64,000 nt of DNA from Microbulbifer pacificus (GCF_033723955.1 NZ_CP137555.1:1647501-1711500); one strand, 5' to 3'; counted from the first letter of the stretch, positions 1-9,994 are shown. Made by a program: numbers and translations. Notes: generated by a model not told the origin, from the letters alone.

Positions 1-957
1 AGCCTCGAACTGCACCGCGACCGCCTGAGCAAGGTGGAATTCAGTCGCGACAGCTCCGACGAGTACAAGTACGCCCTGCACCAACGCGAGGCCGAGCGCT
101 ATGCGGCCTTCCGGCAGGGGGAAATCGAAAACTCCCTGTTCGTGGACGGCAGCAAGGCGGGCCTCAGCAACAACCTGATCATGGAAATGGCCGATATCTT
201 CGGCTCGGATATCGACTTCGCACTGGACATCCGCAAGGGCGACAGCTTCAGCGTCGTGTTTGATGAGGAGTTCCTCGACGGCGAGAAGATCGGCAATGGC
301 GCCATCCAGGCGGTGACGTTCACCAACCAGGGCAAGACCTTCAGCGCGGTGCGCTACACCGATAGCAACGGCGACACCAATTACTACACCCCGGAAGGCA
401 AAAGCATGCGCAAGGCGTTCATCCGCACCCCGGTGGATATCGGCCGCATCAGCTCACACTTCAATCCGCGTCGCCTGCACCCCATCTTCAAGACCCATCG
501 CCCGCACAATGGCACCGATTACGCTGCCCCCACTGGAACCCCCGTATACTCGGCCGGTGACGGCAAGGTCATCCAGTCCGGTTACAGCAAGGCGAACGGC
601 AACTATGTCTTCGTGCAGCACGGCGAGCGTTACGTCACCCGTTACCTGCACCTGAACAAGCGCAGCGTCAAGCAAGGCCAGCGGGTCAAGCAACGCCAGG
701 TCATTGGCACCGTGGGCTCCACCGGTTACGCCACCGGCCCGCACCTGCACTATGAATTCCTGGTAGACGGCCATCATCGCAACCCGGCCACCATCGTGCG
801 CCAGTTGCCGAAGGCAAAGGCCATCGCCTCAGCAGAAATGGCCCGTTTCCAGGCCCAGACCCAGCCGCTGATGGCGCAACTCGAGCGCTATGAGCAGCCG
901 GCACTGGCCAAAAACGAAGACAGCGAGAACAAAGACAAGAAGGACTCCGTAAACTGA
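1..957 (+). CDS. M23 family metalloendopeptidase (5' truncated by window edge)
   Basis: This is the C-terminal 318 codons of a murein DD-endopeptidase of the MepM/NlpD type. The reading frame is open to base 1, so the start lies upstream of the window; the GTG at 34 is internal. The C-terminal half is a LytM/M23 domain: HNGTDYAAPTGTPVYSAGDG carries the first zinc ligands (HxxxD) and GPHLHYEF the HxH motif. The part before it resembles the OapA-like/Csd3 domain that precedes M23 in this family. A low-complexity Lys/Glu/Asp tail ends the protein. The stop codon touches the anmK ATG, so the two are one transcript, and the same pair occurs in Pseudomonas. It is expected to act in the periplasm on peptidoglycan cross-links. 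Confidence 0.93.
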   Translation, partial: SLELHRDRLSKVEFSRDSSDEYKYALHQREAERYAAFRQGEIENSLFVDGSKAGLSNNLIMEMADIFGSDIDFALDIRKGDSFSVVFDEEFLDGEKIGNGAIQAVTFTNQGKTFSAVRYTDSNGDTNYYTPEGKSMRKAFIRTPVDIGRISSHFNPRRLHPIFKTHRPHNGTDYAAPTGTPVYSAGDGKVIQSGYSKANGNYVFVQHGERYVTRYLHLNKRSVKQGQRVKQRQVIGTVGSTGYATGPHLHYEFLVDGHHRNPATIVRQLPKAKAIASAEMARFQAQTQPLMAQLERYEQPALAKNEDSENKDKKDSVN

Positions 958-2070
958 ATGACGGATCTCTATATCGGTCTGATGTCCGGTACCAGCATCG
1001 ACTCGATCGATGCGGTACTGGTGGAGTTTTCCGAAACTGAGGGCACTTTGCAGTGCCAGACCCGCGCGGCGCTCGGGCATCCCATCACCACGGAGATGCG
1101 CGAGGCAATCCTCGCCCTGTGCGCCCCCGGGCCCTCGGAACTGGACAGGGCCGGGCAGCTGGACCGCCTGCTGGGCCAGGAATTTGCCGCTGCCGCGCTT
1201 GCAGTGTTGCGGGAAGCGGACATAAAACCCGCCGAAATTACCGCCATCGGCAGCCACGGACAGACCGTGCGCCACCGCCCTCCGGGCACCGTGTCCACGC
1301 CCTTCTCGTTGCAACTTGGCGACCCCAATACCATTGCCGCACTAACCGGTATCACCACCGTGGCCGATTTCCGCCGCCGGGATATGGCGCTCGGCGGTCA
1401 GGGGGCACCACTGATGCCCGCCTTCCACAACGCGGTGTTCCGCACTGACCGGGACCGGGCAGTGGTGAATATCGGAGGCATGGCGAACATCACCGAACTG
1501 GCCGCTGATGGCATGGTAAGGGGCTATGACACCGGGCCTGGCAACGCCCTGCTGGATTACTGGGTAAAGCTGCACCGGGGCGAACCCTACGATGCCGGCG
1601 GCGCCTGGGCGGCCAGTGGCAGCGTCCACCCGGAGCTGCTCAACCGCCTGATGGCAGATCCATTCTTTGCCGCACCGGCACCCAAAAGCACCGGCCGCGA
1701 GGCATTCAACCCAAACTGGCTGGAGCTGGCCTGCGCCGGGATGGAGCTGGCCCCCGCCGATGTGCAGGCTACGCTGGCCGAAGTCACTGCGGCATCCATT
1801 ACCGATGGCGTAAACGAATTCGCCAGCGGGGGGGAATTGCTGGTGTGCGGCGGTGGCGCGCGCAATCGGGACCTGATGGAACGTCTGCGCCGGCGGTTAC
1901 CCACTTGGTCTGTAGCAGCTACGGATCAATACGGCATCGACGCTGACTGGGTCGAAGGCGCCGGCTTTGCCTGGCTGGCACGCCAGACCATGCTGGGACT
2001 CAGTGGTAACTGCCCGGCGGTCACCGGTGCTGAAAGGGAAAGCATTCTAGGGGGGATATTCCCCGCCTGA
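958..2070 (+). CDS. anmK: Anhydro-N-acetylmuramic acid kinase
   Basis: AnmK hydrolyses and phosphorylates 1,6-anhydro-MurNAc from cell wall turnover to MurNAc-6-phosphate in the cytoplasm. The 370-residue product has the family length and starts with the diagnostic LYIGLMSGTSIDSIDAVL phosphate-binding segment. IGSHGQTVRHRP, GGMANIT and the GYDTGPGNALLD block (sugar binding and catalysis) follow, with VCGGGARNRDLM near the C-terminus. The ATG directly follows the TGA of the M23 peptidase, implying translational coupling. Coupling to a murein hydrolase fits a recycling role. The gene ends 90 bp before the convergent erpA. Confidence 0.97.
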   Translation: MTDLYIGLMSGTSIDSIDAVLVEFSETEGTLQCQTRAALGHPITTEMREAILALCAPGPSELDRAGQLDRLLGQEFAAAALAVLREADIKPAEITAIGSHGQTVRHRPPGTVSTPFSLQLGDPNTIAALTGITTVADFRRRDMALGGQGAPLMPAFHNAVFRTDRDRAVVNIGGMANITELAADGMVRGYDTGPGNALLDYWVKLHRGEPYDAGGAWAASGSVHPELLNRLMADPFFAAPAPKSTGREAFNPNWLELACAGMELAPADVQATLAEVTAASITDGVNEFASGGELLVCGGGARNRDLMERLRRRLPTWSVAATDQYGIDADWVEGAGFAWLARQTMLGLSGNCPAVTGAERESILGGIFPA

Positions 2071-2159
2071 GACACCCGCAGCGGAAATAAAGACGGGAAG
2101 AAGGGAGGTTGCGCCCGAAATAGGGATTTCCAGGCGCCCCTGAACTGACCGAACAGGTC

Positions 2160-2513
2160 TCAGATGGAAAAGGATGATCCGCAGCCGCAGGTGGAAGATG
2201 CATTGGGGTTCTGCACCACAAAACGGGAACCGGACAGCCCCTCTTCATAATCCACACTGGCACCCACCAGATACGGATAGCTCATGGCATCGACCAATAC
2301 CTGGATGCCATCTTTCTCGATCACGGCGTCATCTTCCGCGACCAGCTCGTCGAAGGTAAAGCCGTACTGGAAGCCGGAGCAGCCGCCACCGGTCACAAAT
2401 ACCCGCAACTTCAGATCCGGATTGCCTTCCTCTTCCAGCAATCCCTTGACCTTGGAAACGGCCTTTTCGGTCACCTGGACCGGGTCGGGAGAAAAGGAAA
2501 CAGCTTCAGACAT
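2160..2513 (-). CDS. erpA: Iron-sulfur cluster insertion protein ErpA
   Basis: This is an A-type carrier that passes Fe-S clusters to apo-proteins, including isoprenoid biosynthesis enzymes. The 117-residue length matches ErpA. The three cluster cysteines are present as Cys45 ([10 protein letters not shown]) and Cys109/Cys111 ([11 protein letters not shown]). I chose the ATG at 2513 because [19 protein letters not shown] matches the family start and GAGAG precedes it; an in-frame extension upstream to 2585 has no family similarity. It runs opposite to anmK and is preceded by the bactofilin gene on the same strand. Confidence 0.96.
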   Translation of the reverse strand: MSEAVSFSPDPVQVTEKAVSKVKGLLEEEGNPDLKLRVFVTGGGCSGFQYGFTFDELVAEDDAVIEKDGIQVLVDAMSYPYLVGASVDYEEGLSGSRFVVQNPNASSTCGCGSSFSI

Positions 2514-2654
2514 AGATAACTCTCGAAACAGATTCACAGCCACAGGCAGGGCTGCCCGCCACGGAACATGGCGGTGCGGGCGCATTATGGGTAAAACCCA
2601 GCAAACGGGTCAAGTATTGCCAATTTCGCCGGGTTTCACCAATGACTGCGGCAA

Positions 2655-3065
2655 TTACTCTGCTTCGGCGCTCACTTCAGAGGAGTAACCCAGCATACGC
2701 GGCTCACCGGCAGTGTCGACTTCCACATTGGAAACCAGAGAACCGTTGACCTGGGCGCCCTTTACCATCTCGATCAGCTTGTAGTGGACATTGCCTTCAA
2801 CAATGGCCTTGGAGGCCAGCTCCAGGTGGCCGCTGGCGTGGACATCGCCTTTCACATTGCCGTTGACCACCACATTGGGAACCCGGATCTCACCCTCGAT
2901 GATACCGCCGTCGACGATCTGCAGGCGTGCTTCGCTGTCGCTGTGGGCGCAAACATTGCCGTTGACCCGGCCCTCGATCACCAGATTGCCGCGGAAGTGC
3001 AGGTCACCGGTCACTTCAGTGTGACGGGCGATCAGGGTCGTGTTATTGCCACCGGTGTTTGCCAT
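2655..3065 (-). CDS. Bactofilin family cytoskeletal protein
   Basis: A 136-residue polymer-forming bactofilin (DUF583/CcmA). The body is the usual right-handed beta-helix repeat, visible as alternating short hydrophobic stretches (LVIEGRVNGNV, GGIIEGEIRVPNVVVNGNVK, ASGHLELASKAIVEGNVHY). Bactofilins form membrane-associated filaments that position cell wall enzymes; an M23 peptidase lies 1.7 kb away. The start is taken at 3065, where an AAAGAGAAA purine stretch precedes ATG; an in-frame ATG 24 bases upstream lacks a ribosome binding site. It is probably co-transcribed with the DUF6776-like gene and erpA. Confidence 0.93.
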   Translation of the reverse strand: MANTGGNNTTLIARHTEVTGDLHFRGNLVIEGRVNGNVCAHSDSEARLQIVDGGIIEGEIRVPNVVVNGNVKGDVHASGHLELASKAIVEGNVHYKLIEMVKGAQVNGSLVSNVEVDTAGEPRMLGYSSEVSAEAE

Positions 3066-3169
3066 AGTTTTCTCTTTCTTTTTTAACATGATTCAACCAA
3101 AACCTCATGAATGGAGCGGAGCCTGGTAACTCCCAATGACGCACACCGGCGCCTTTCGGCTTCAACAGA

Positions 3170-3913
3170 TCAACTCTGCTGCACCAGCCAGCCGTAGCGC
3201 TGGTCAATATTGAAACCGTTACGCTTGCTGGATTTGAGCGACAGCTCTACACCTTCCGGCACAAAGCCCTCCGGCAACTGCAGCTCTCCCTCGATATTCT
3301 GGAAATATTTGAAGCGCAGGGGGATGGACTTGCTTTCCACCTGCGGCGACAGGTCCGCCAGCGCATAGCGGCGCGACTCGCCATCTACCTGGCCAACCAC
3401 GGTGAACTGAACCTCGCCGGTCACCACCTCGTGGCTGGCCGCGGACTGCTGCACCAGCAACTTGTATTGATAGCGGCCGTCGCCGGCCTCAGAAATACTG
3501 AAGCGGCCGATGGAAACGCCGTCGCTGCCTTCGGACGGCGCCATGATGCCGCGGTAAAAGGATATTTCCTGGCGCAGCTCGGCGATCTGGTTTTCCTTCG
3601 CCACCAGCTCCCCGCGCACGGACTCACTGGCCTGTTCGCCGATGGCAACGGACTGCTCGGCGGTTGCAGCCCGCACCCGCAGGGCCTCAATCTCGGCACG
3701 CAGGCGCTCCACCTCGTCCAGGGTTCTGGCGTGGGCTCGCGATTTTTCGTCCAGATTCTTACTCAGCTGGTACTGACCCGCAAAGAAAGCGCCGGCACTG
3801 GTGGAGAGCACCAGCAGGGTCACCCCCAGTACAGAGAAAACGCCATGAATGATGGGCCTGTGGGGCACCACCTTCATCCGGTACTGTTTGCTGCCTTTAA
3901 CTTTGCGCGTCAT
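3170..3913 (-). CDS. DUF6776-like inner membrane coiled-coil protein
   Basis: A 247-residue protein with one N-terminal membrane segment at about residues 25-47 (GVFSVLGVTLLVLSTSAGAF). A predicted coiled coil follows at about 55-120, rich in Arg/Glu/Leu heptads, then a globular C-terminal domain. It occupies the same place as the uncharacterised Pseudomonas gene between argC and the bactofilin, whose family I know as DUF6776. Function is unknown. The position beside a bactofilin and topology with a periplasmic coiled coil suggest an envelope scaffold, which is inference. No strong Shine-Dalgarno precedes the ATG. Confidence 0.8.
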   Translation of the reverse strand: MTRKVKGSKQYRMKVVPHRPIIHGVFSVLGVTLLVLSTSAGAFFAGQYQLSKNLDEKSRAHARTLDEVERLRAEIEALRVRAATAEQSVAIGEQASESVRGELVAKENQIAELRQEISFYRGIMAPSEGSDGVSIGRFSISEAGDGRYQYKLLVQQSAASHEVVTGEVQFTVVGQVDGESRRYALADLSPQVESKSIPLRFKYFQNIEGELQLPEGFVPEGVELSLKSSKRNGFNIDQRYGWLVQQS

Positions 3914-3972
3914 GGGTCTGGATAGTATCGCCTGCGTGTCGTGTATTTTGCTGTTGTGTGGCTGCCCCGATT

Positions 3973-5028
3973 CTAAGGCAGCAGTGCCGGGCTCTCTAGC
4001 CCCTGGTTCTCATTTAGGCCAAACATGATGTTCATATTCTGGATCGCCTGCGCAGAAGCGCCCTTGGCCAGGTTGTCGATGACCGACAACACCACCACGG
4101 TATCCCGCCCCTGAGGCCTGACCACTGCCAACCGGCACATATTGGTACCGCGCACACTGCGGGTCTGTGGGTGGCTGCCCGCGGGCATCACATCCACGAA
4201 GGGCTCATCCCGATAGCGCTGCTCGAACAGCTGCTGCAGTGACTCCTGGGAAGATTCCACCGCCGCGGGATTTTTCAGCTTCGCAAACAGGGTGGCGTGG
4301 ATTCCGCGCACCATGGGCAGCAGGTGTGGCACGAAGGTCAGCGCTACAGGACCTCCGGCAGCGCGGCTTAGCCCCTGCTCGATTTCCGGCAGATGGCGGT
4401 GACCAGAGGCGCCATAGGCGCGGAAGCTGTCGTTATTCTCCGCAAACAACAGATCGGTCTTGCCCTGGCGCCCGGCGCCACTGGCACCGCTGGCCGCATT
4501 GGCAATCAGCCCGCTGGCCTCAATCAGCCCAGCTTCCAGCAACGGCAGGAAACCGAGCTGGATAGAGGTCGGATAACAACCGGGACACGCGATCAGCTGT
4601 GCACTGGCAATCTGCGCGCGGTTTACTTCCGGCAACCCGTAAACCGCCTGCGCGGCGAGTTCCGGACAGGCGTGTTGCTGGCCGTACCATTTTTCCCACG
4701 CAGGGATATCCTGCAGACGAAAGTCTGCCGACAGATCGATGACCCGTACGCCCCGCGCCACCAGCTCCGGCACCTGGGCCTGCGCGACACCGTGTGGTGT
4801 GGCGAAGAACACCACATCGCACTGGGCCAGTTCATCCACTTCCGGCGCGCTGAATTTCAGATCATAGTGACCGCGCAGGCTGGGAAACAGTTCCGCCACC
4901 GACGTGCCGGCTTCCGCGCGGGAGGTAATGGCAGTGACCTCCACCCCAGAATGGCCCGACAACAGGCGCAACAATTCCACGCCGGTATAGCCAGTTCCGC
5001 CTACGATTGCCGCTTTGATGACGCTCAC
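3973..5028 (-). CDS. argC: N-acetyl-gamma-glutamyl-phosphate reductase
   Basis: ArgC is the NADPH-dependent reductase of the third step of arginine biosynthesis. The 351-residue length is typical. The Rossmann glycine motif is [16 protein letters not shown] at the N-terminus, the catalytic cysteine lies in [13 protein letters not shown], and GASGAGRQ and [10 protein letters not shown] are family motifs. Translation starts at GTG (5028) with AGGA seven bases upstream. It is divergent from the ClC gene, with about 135 bp holding both promoters. Confidence 0.97.
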   Translation of the reverse strand: MSVIKAAIVGGTGYTGVELLRLLSGHSGVEVTAITSRAEAGTSVAELFPSLRGHYDLKFSAPEVDELAQCDVVFFATPHGVAQAQVPELVARGVRVIDLSADFRLQDIPAWEKWYGQQHACPELAAQAVYGLPEVNRAQIASAQLIACPGCYPTSIQLGFLPLLEAGLIEASGLIANAASGASGAGRQGKTDLLFAENNDSFRAYGASGHRHLPEIEQGLSRAAGGPVALTFVPHLLPMVRGIHATLFAKLKNPAAVESSQESLQQLFEQRYRDEPFVDVMPAGSHPQTRSVRGTNMCRLAVVRPQGRDTVVVLSVIDNLAKGASAQAIQNMNIMFGLNENQGLESPALLP

Positions 5029-5163
5029 TTTTATTCCTCGCTGATCACTGTCCCTGCGGGGTCGACACCGACGTCTGTTGGCGGACGGCTGCCCCTGTAT
5101 ACTGAGCCATGCACTCTACCATAAGCCGGCCAACCAATAGCCCATCACCAGTAAGGATACGCC

Positions 5164-6981
5164 GTGCGGCGCCGCAAGCAGCCAAACTCATTCTCTCCCT
5201 TCCGTTCTCGGGGATCCCGCCGTCATGCCCGATGGTTGGAACGGCTGCAGCTGCAGCTGTCATCGCAACAGGCGCTTTCCCTGCTGGTGCTGCTGGCATT
5301 GGTCATCGGCATCTGCGCCGGACTGGTGGTGATCGGATTTCGCCAACTGAGTGAGGGCCCGGCGATCCTCTTTCTCCCGAAGCTCGAAGATTTCGAATCC
5401 CTGCCCAGCAGCTGGCACTTCGGGCTGCCTGTGGCAGGCGCCCTGGTACTGGGGCTGCTATTCCACTGGATGGCGCCGTCCGGTCGCCCTACCGGTGTGG
5501 TGCATGTGCTGGACCGCCTGCACAACCACCAGGGCAAGATGCCGATGAAGAACGCGGTGCTGCAGTTTTTCGGCGGTTCCCTGGCGCTGTTGAGCGGCCA
5601 GTCGATCGGCCGCGAGGGGCCGTCGGTACACCTGGGCGCGGCCACCGGCAGCTGGGTAGCCCAGCGCCTGCGGCTGCCGCATAACTCGGGGCGCACCCTG
5701 CTCGCCTGTGGGGTGGCTGCGGCTATCGCCGCGTCGTTCAATACGCCACTGGCCGGTGTGATCTTCGCCATGGAAGTAGTCATGCTGGAGTACACCATCA
5801 CTGGTTTCCTGCCGGTGATGATTGCCGCGGTCAGTGGCAGCGCCGCCACCCGCATGGCCTTTGGACACCAGGCTGCGTTCCAGGTACCGGCCTCGCAACT
5901 GGAATCCCTTGCCGAGCTGCCGATCCTGTTTGTATGTGCGTTGGTGATCGGTGCGCTGGCAGCCCTCTTTATCATCAGCCAGCGGTTTCTGGTGCCACTG
6001 CAGCAGAAACATTCGCCGCTGCTGCGTTTTGCCGTTGCCGGCACCGCCACTGGCGTTCTCGCCCTGTGGATTCCGGAAATCCTCGGTACCGGTTACGACA
6101 CCCTGGAACTGACCATGCTCGGTCAGCTGGGTATTGCCAGCCTGGCTGCCATCGTGCTGGCAAAACTCGTCGCCACGGCACTCGCCACCGGCCTCGGTAT
6201 TCCCGGCGGCGTAATTGGCCCCAGCCTTATTCTCGGCGCCTGTATCGGTGGAGCGGCCGGGCACCTGGCCAATTACTGGCTGGGGGCAGCCACCGCAAGC
6301 CCGGGCCTCTATGCCATGGTGGGTATGGCGGCGATGATGGCGGCGCTGTTGAACGCACCGCTGGCCGCCCTGCTCGCGATTCTCGAACTCACCTACAACC
6401 CCAATGTCCTGTTCCCCGCCATGATGAGTATCGTGGTCGCGAGCCTGGTGAGCCGGCAGATGTTCGCCACCGAGGGGATTTACCAGGAGTCATTGCGGGC
6501 GCTGGGCAAAAGCGGCACCCCCAGCTGGCGCGCGCAGATGCTGAGCCGGGTGGGCGTCGCCAGCGTGATGGAGCGCGCGATAGCGGTGACGCCGCCGCTT
6601 CTCGAGCGGGCCCAGGCGGAGCGATTGATCGAGCAGCAGCCGGCGTGGCTGTTGGTGGGCGGCGACGACACGCCACAGGCACTGCGCACCGCGGATCTGG
6701 CCAACTTTCTGCAGCGCCCGCCAAAAGAAAGTGAGCCGGAAGCGCCGGAGGAGAGCAGGGAGGAAAAGATTGATCTGCTGCGCCTGCCGGGGGAGCGACT
6801 GCAACTGGCGCCACTCAGCTGGCGCGCCACACTGCTGGAAGCCCAACAACTCCTGGAACAGCGCGGCGCAGGTGCCCTGTATATCGGGCGGGAAGACGAC
6901 CAGGGCAACCTGGGTGTACTGAACAGCGATGTGGCGGGTATTATCCTGCCACAGCATATCGAACATTATTACCGTCAGTAA
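5164..6981 (+). CDS. ClC family chloride channel/transporter
   Basis: A 605-residue ClC protein with about ten membrane helices and a cytosolic C-terminal region from residue 455 that looks like a degenerate CBS pair (VASVMERAIAVTPP, then LNSDVAGIILPQHIEHYY). The gating glutamate is present: GQSIGREGPSVHLG, Glu151. The proton-glutamate position of E. coli ClC (its Glu203) is Val205 here (AGVIFAMEVVM), as in ClC channels. GIPGGVIGPSL at about 343-353 is the third anion-pathway motif. The start is GTG with TAAGGAT upstream. The substrate may be Cl- or another halide. Confidence 0.92.
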   Translation: MRRRKQPNSFSPFRSRGSRRHARWLERLQLQLSSQQALSLLVLLALVIGICAGLVVIGFRQLSEGPAILFLPKLEDFESLPSSWHFGLPVAGALVLGLLFHWMAPSGRPTGVVHVLDRLHNHQGKMPMKNAVLQFFGGSLALLSGQSIGREGPSVHLGAATGSWVAQRLRLPHNSGRTLLACGVAAAIAASFNTPLAGVIFAMEVVMLEYTITGFLPVMIAAVSGSAATRMAFGHQAAFQVPASQLESLAELPILFVCALVIGALAALFIISQRFLVPLQQKHSPLLRFAVAGTATGVLALWIPEILGTGYDTLELTMLGQLGIASLAAIVLAKLVATALATGLGIPGGVIGPSLILGACIGGAAGHLANYWLGAATASPGLYAMVGMAAMMAALLNAPLAALLAILELTYNPNVLFPAMMSIVVASLVSRQMFATEGIYQESLRALGKSGTPSWRAQMLSRVGVASVMERAIAVTPPLLERAQAERLIEQQPAWLLVGGDDTPQALRTADLANFLQRPPKESEPEAPEESREEKIDLLRLPGERLQLAPLSWRATLLEAQQLLEQRGAGALYIGREDDQGNLGVLNSDVAGIILPQHIEHYYRQ

Positions 6982-7056
6982 CGCGTGCAGCGCGACGCTG
7001 GCTACAAAAATCGGAAATCATTAAAAACCGGTTCCAGATCCGGGTAAGGAGCGTCC

Positions 7057-7479
7057 ATGCTTTGGGTAAAAGCTTTCCACATTGTGTCCATGGTCTGTTG
7101 GTTTGCTGCGCTGTTCTATCTGCCGCGACTTTTCGTCTACCATGTGGACGCCACCGATGCACTCAGCAAGGATCGCTTCTCGATCATGGAAAGGCGGCTT
7201 TATCGGGGAATCGCGATCCCTTCCATGATCGCCACCATTGTTTTCGGCGGCTGGCTGATCAGTTTCAATCCGGCCTACTATCACTCTGCGGCCTGGCTGC
7301 ACGTCAAACTCGTGATCGTGGTGCTGCTGATCGGCTACCACCACATCTGTGGCAGCTACGTGAAAAAATTCGCCGCCGGCACCGTGAATAAAAGTGGGCG
7401 TTTTTTCCGCGTGTTCAACGAGCTGCCGGTGCTGGCATTGATCGCCATCGTGGTGCTGGCGGTCGTACGCCCCTTCTGA
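7057..7479 (+). CDS. hemJ: Protoporphyrinogen IX oxidase HemJ
   Basis: HemJ is the membrane heme enzyme that oxidises protoporphyrinogen IX to protoporphyrin IX. The 140-residue, four-helix protein begins MLWVKAFHIVSMVCWFAALF YLPRLFVYH in the family style, with the conserved His in the first helix and HVKLVIVVLLIGYHH in the third. AAGGAG lies before the ATG. Pseudomonas also has this gene beside argC. Two further heme genes, hemL and hemB, lie within 6 kb. Confidence 0.93.
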   Translation: MLWVKAFHIVSMVCWFAALFYLPRLFVYHVDATDALSKDRFSIMERRLYRGIAIPSMIATIVFGGWLISFNPAYYHSAAWLHVKLVIVVLLIGYHHICGSYVKKFAAGTVNKSGRFFRVFNELPVLALIAIVVLAVVRPF

Positions 7480-7621
7480 CGAACACCCGCTGACAGCTGC
7501 CACTGTGGCGCCATCTTGATTCAGAACCCTGCAACTGGGGCGCGCGAGGCCACCCGCCAACGCCGCCCCGCAGAAGTACGGGGCTAGAATTAGGAAACCC
7601 GCGAAACATTCCCGGAAGCCC

Positions 7622-8413
7622 ATGGATACTCGCCAGCCCATTGTCCTCACCGTTACCCACCACGATCCCAGCGGCAGCGCAGGTATCACCGCGGATACGG
7701 AAACCGCAGCGAGCCTTGGCTGCCACTGCGCCTCTGTGGTCACCGCCATTACCGTTGGCGATACCCGCGAGCTGGTCGGCGTCGCACCGGTGGATGACAG
7801 CCTGCTGGTAGAGCAGGCGCGCGCGGTGCTCGAAGACATGCCGGTGGCAGCAATCAAGATCGGCTACCTCGGCTCGGTCGAAAACGTGCACGCGCTGCAC
7901 AGCGTGCTGCGGGACTACCCCGACATCCCCCTGGTCATTGACCCGGATGCCACCCTCGCCAATAAAGAGAGCCTGCTGGCGCCGCCCCTGTGGCGCGCCA
8001 TGTGCGACCTGCTGCTGCCGCTGGCCACCCTGGTGGCGCCGAACAGACGCGAAGCGCGGGCCATGGCGGGCGAGGCGGATGTGCACGATGCCCAGGCCCA
8101 GGAACTGCTGGAAAGCGGCTGCCACTATCTGCTGCTGACCGGCGTTCCCGCCAGCGAGCAGCAACTGGAAAACCGCCTCTATGACCTGCGCGGTCTGGTG
8201 CGGGAATTCCGCTGGCAACAGCTACCGCCGGCGGCCTATGGTGTGTGCGGCACGCTTACCACCGCCATCGCATGCCATATCGCGCACGGACTTCCGGTGC
8301 TGGAAGCGGTGAACCGCAGCCAGCAGTTCACCTGGAGCGCCATTGCCGACAGCCGCCGCCTGGGCATGGGGCGGCCGGTGCCGAACCGGCTGTTCTGGAC
8401 CTGCAAGGGCTAA
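7622..8413 (+). CDS. ThiD-like kinase with altered active-site motif
   Basis: A 263-residue ribokinase-fold protein of the hydroxymethylpyrimidine (phosphate) kinase family. The N-terminal [21 protein letters not shown] is the ThiD substrate motif (usual form GxDPSGGAGIQAD), and VAPNRREAR is the family PNxxEA block. The catalytic region is unusual: canonical ThiD has GTGCTL, where the Cys is catalytic, but here about residues 206-211 read GVCGTL, so Cys and Gly are exchanged. The DPV(M) motif is DPD. In Pseudomonas thiD-thiE-hemL are contiguous; thiE is absent here and hemL follows after 143 bp. It may be a divergent or inactive ThiD. Confidence 0.8.
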   Translation: MDTRQPIVLTVTHHDPSGSAGITADTETAASLGCHCASVVTAITVGDTRELVGVAPVDDSLLVEQARAVLEDMPVAAIKIGYLGSVENVHALHSVLRDYPDIPLVIDPDATLANKESLLAPPLWRAMCDLLLPLATLVAPNRREARAMAGEADVHDAQAQELLESGCHYLLLTGVPASEQQLENRLYDLRGLVREFRWQQLPPAAYGVCGTLTTAIACHIAHGLPVLEAVNRSQQFTWSAIADSRRLGMGRPVPNRLFWTCKG

Positions 8414-8556
8414 CTCCGGCCAGCAAACATCGCCGACTAAATGTGCGCACCATCACGCCGTTTGCGACCGCGGGCGGCGGCGCGGATAATACGCGCACTT
8501 TTCGTCCCGGAACTTCCCGGCACTCCTCCCAATCCCCAATCGGTTTCCGAATTTTT

Positions 8557-9840
8557 ATGAGCAAATCCGAATCCCTCTTTGCCGAAGCCCAGAAAGTCAT
8601 CCCCGGCGGCGTCAACTCGCCGGTGCGCGCCTTCCGCGCCGTGGGCGGCACTCCGGTATTTATCGAGCGCGCCGAAGGCGCCTACCTGTACGACGCGGAC
8701 GAGAAACGCTACATCGACTATGTGCAGTCCTGGGGCCCCATGGTGCTGGGCCACGCGCACCCGGACGTGATCGAAGCGGTGATCGAACAGGCACAGTCCG
8801 GTCTGAGTTTCGGTGCCCCCACCGAACTGGAAACCGAACTGGCGGAAGAGCTCTGCCGCCTGTGGCCGAACATGGACCTGGTGCGCTTCGTCAACTCCGG
8901 TACCGAAGCCACCATGAGCGCCATCCGCCTGGCCCGCGGCCATACCGGTCGCGACAAGATCGTCAAATTCGAGGGCTGCTACCACGGCCATTCCGACTCC
9001 CTGCTGGTGAAGGCCGGCTCCGGTGCCCTGACCATGGGCGTGCCCTCCTCCCCCGGCGTGCCGGCGTCCCTGGCGGATCACACCATCACCCTGACCTACA
9101 ACGATATCGAAGGCGTGAAGCAGTGCTTCGCCGAGATCGGCGACCAGATCGCGTGCATCATCGTCGAACCGGTGGCCGGCAACATGAACTGCATCCCGCC
9201 GGTGCCTGGATTCCTGGAAACCTTGCGTGAGGTGTGCGACCAGTCCGGTGCGGTACTGATCCTGGACGAAGTAATGACCGGTTTCCGTGTGAGCCTCACC
9301 GGTGCCCAGGGTTACTACGGCATCGAGGCGGACATCACCACCCTCGGCAAGGTGATCGGCGGCGGCATGCCGGTGGGCGCCTTCGGCGGAAAGCGCGAGA
9401 TCATGGAAAAAATCGCACCGCTCGGCCCGGTGTACCAGGCGGGCACGTTATCGGGTAACCCGATGGCGATGGTGGCGGGCCTCGAAACCCTGCAGCTGAT
9501 CCAGCAGCCGGGCCTCTACGACGAGCTCACCGCCAAGACCGACCGACTGGTGGAAGGTGTACTGGCGGCCGCCAAAGAAGCCGGCATCCCGCTGACCGCC
9601 AACAAGGTGGGCAGCATGTTCGGTTTCTTCTTCACCGACGAGGAGCAGGTGACGAACTACCAGCAGGTGATGGCGTGCAATACCGAGCGTTTCAACCGCT
9701 TCTTCCACGGCATGCTGGATGAGGGCGTGTACCTGGCTCCGGCATCCTATGAAGCCGGCTTTATGTCCGCCGCCCACAGCGACGAAGACATCGACGCCAC
9801 CATTGAAGCTGCGCGTCGGGTGTTTGCGAAGCTCACTTAA
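8557..9840 (+). CDS. hemL: Glutamate-1-semialdehyde 2,1-aminomutase
   Basis: HemL is the PLP enzyme that makes 5-aminolevulinate from glutamate-1-semialdehyde in the C5 heme route. The 427-residue length is standard. The PLP lysine lies in [28 protein letters not shown] and [12 protein letters not shown] are family blocks and [10 protein letters not shown] holds the PLP-ring Asp. The ATG at 8557 ([18 protein letters not shown]) was chosen by family alignment; the frame is open further upstream but that part is not conserved. The gene is followed by a structured repeat at 9875-9994. Confidence 0.97.
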   Translation: MSKSESLFAEAQKVIPGGVNSPVRAFRAVGGTPVFIERAEGAYLYDADEKRYIDYVQSWGPMVLGHAHPDVIEAVIEQAQSGLSFGAPTELETELAEELCRLWPNMDLVRFVNSGTEATMSAIRLARGHTGRDKIVKFEGCYHGHSDSLLVKAGSGALTMGVPSSPGVPASLADHTITLTYNDIEGVKQCFAEIGDQIACIIVEPVAGNMNCIPPVPGFLETLREVCDQSGAVLILDEVMTGFRVSLTGAQGYYGIEADITTLGKVIGGGMPVGAFGGKREIMEKIAPLGPVYQAGTLSGNPMAMVAGLETLQLIQQPGLYDELTAKTDRLVEGVLAAAKEAGIPLTANKVGSMFGFFFTDEEQVTNYQQVMACNTERFNRFFHGMLDEGVYLAPASYEAGFMSAAHSDEDIDATIEAARRVFAKLT

Positions 9841-9874
9841 TCTTGGATCAAGCACCGTGCACTGATTAGCTTTG

Positions 9875-9994
9875 GTGGCGGTGCCGCTACCGGGGGTGTC
9901 TTGCGAGACACGCCGTGAACCCATCCATGGGGGCTCTTCCGCGAGGTCCCTCTCGCGGAAGGTCTCGCAAGACACCCCCGGCATCGCCCCCTTC
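9875..9994 (-). repeat. 120-bp structured element, subtype A, copy 1
   Basis: In minus-strand orientation this reads GAAGG, 27 variable bases, a 54-base core, 27 variable bases and CCGCCAC. The outer arms (29 bases each) pair at 26 of 29 positions with one G-U and three purine-purine mismatches; the inner 19 positions are perfect. Hairpin 1 has a 10-bp stem with loop AGGGAC and hairpin 2 is CCCATGGATGGG. The core is identical in sequence to the 50745 copy. It lies between hemL and benE, both plus strand, so the element is antisense to both. Confidence 0.93.

Noticed and set aside
3431..3925. Long plus-strand frames opposite the DUF6776-like, argC, TonB receptor and trpE genes
   Set aside because: They are mirror frames of GC-rich genes with low-quality composition and no family motifs.
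9875..9994. The structured repeats as simple intrinsic terminators
   Set aside because: They have no T-run at the stem end, occur in both orientations relative to neighbours, and have a conserved branched core and boundary boxes that terminators lack.
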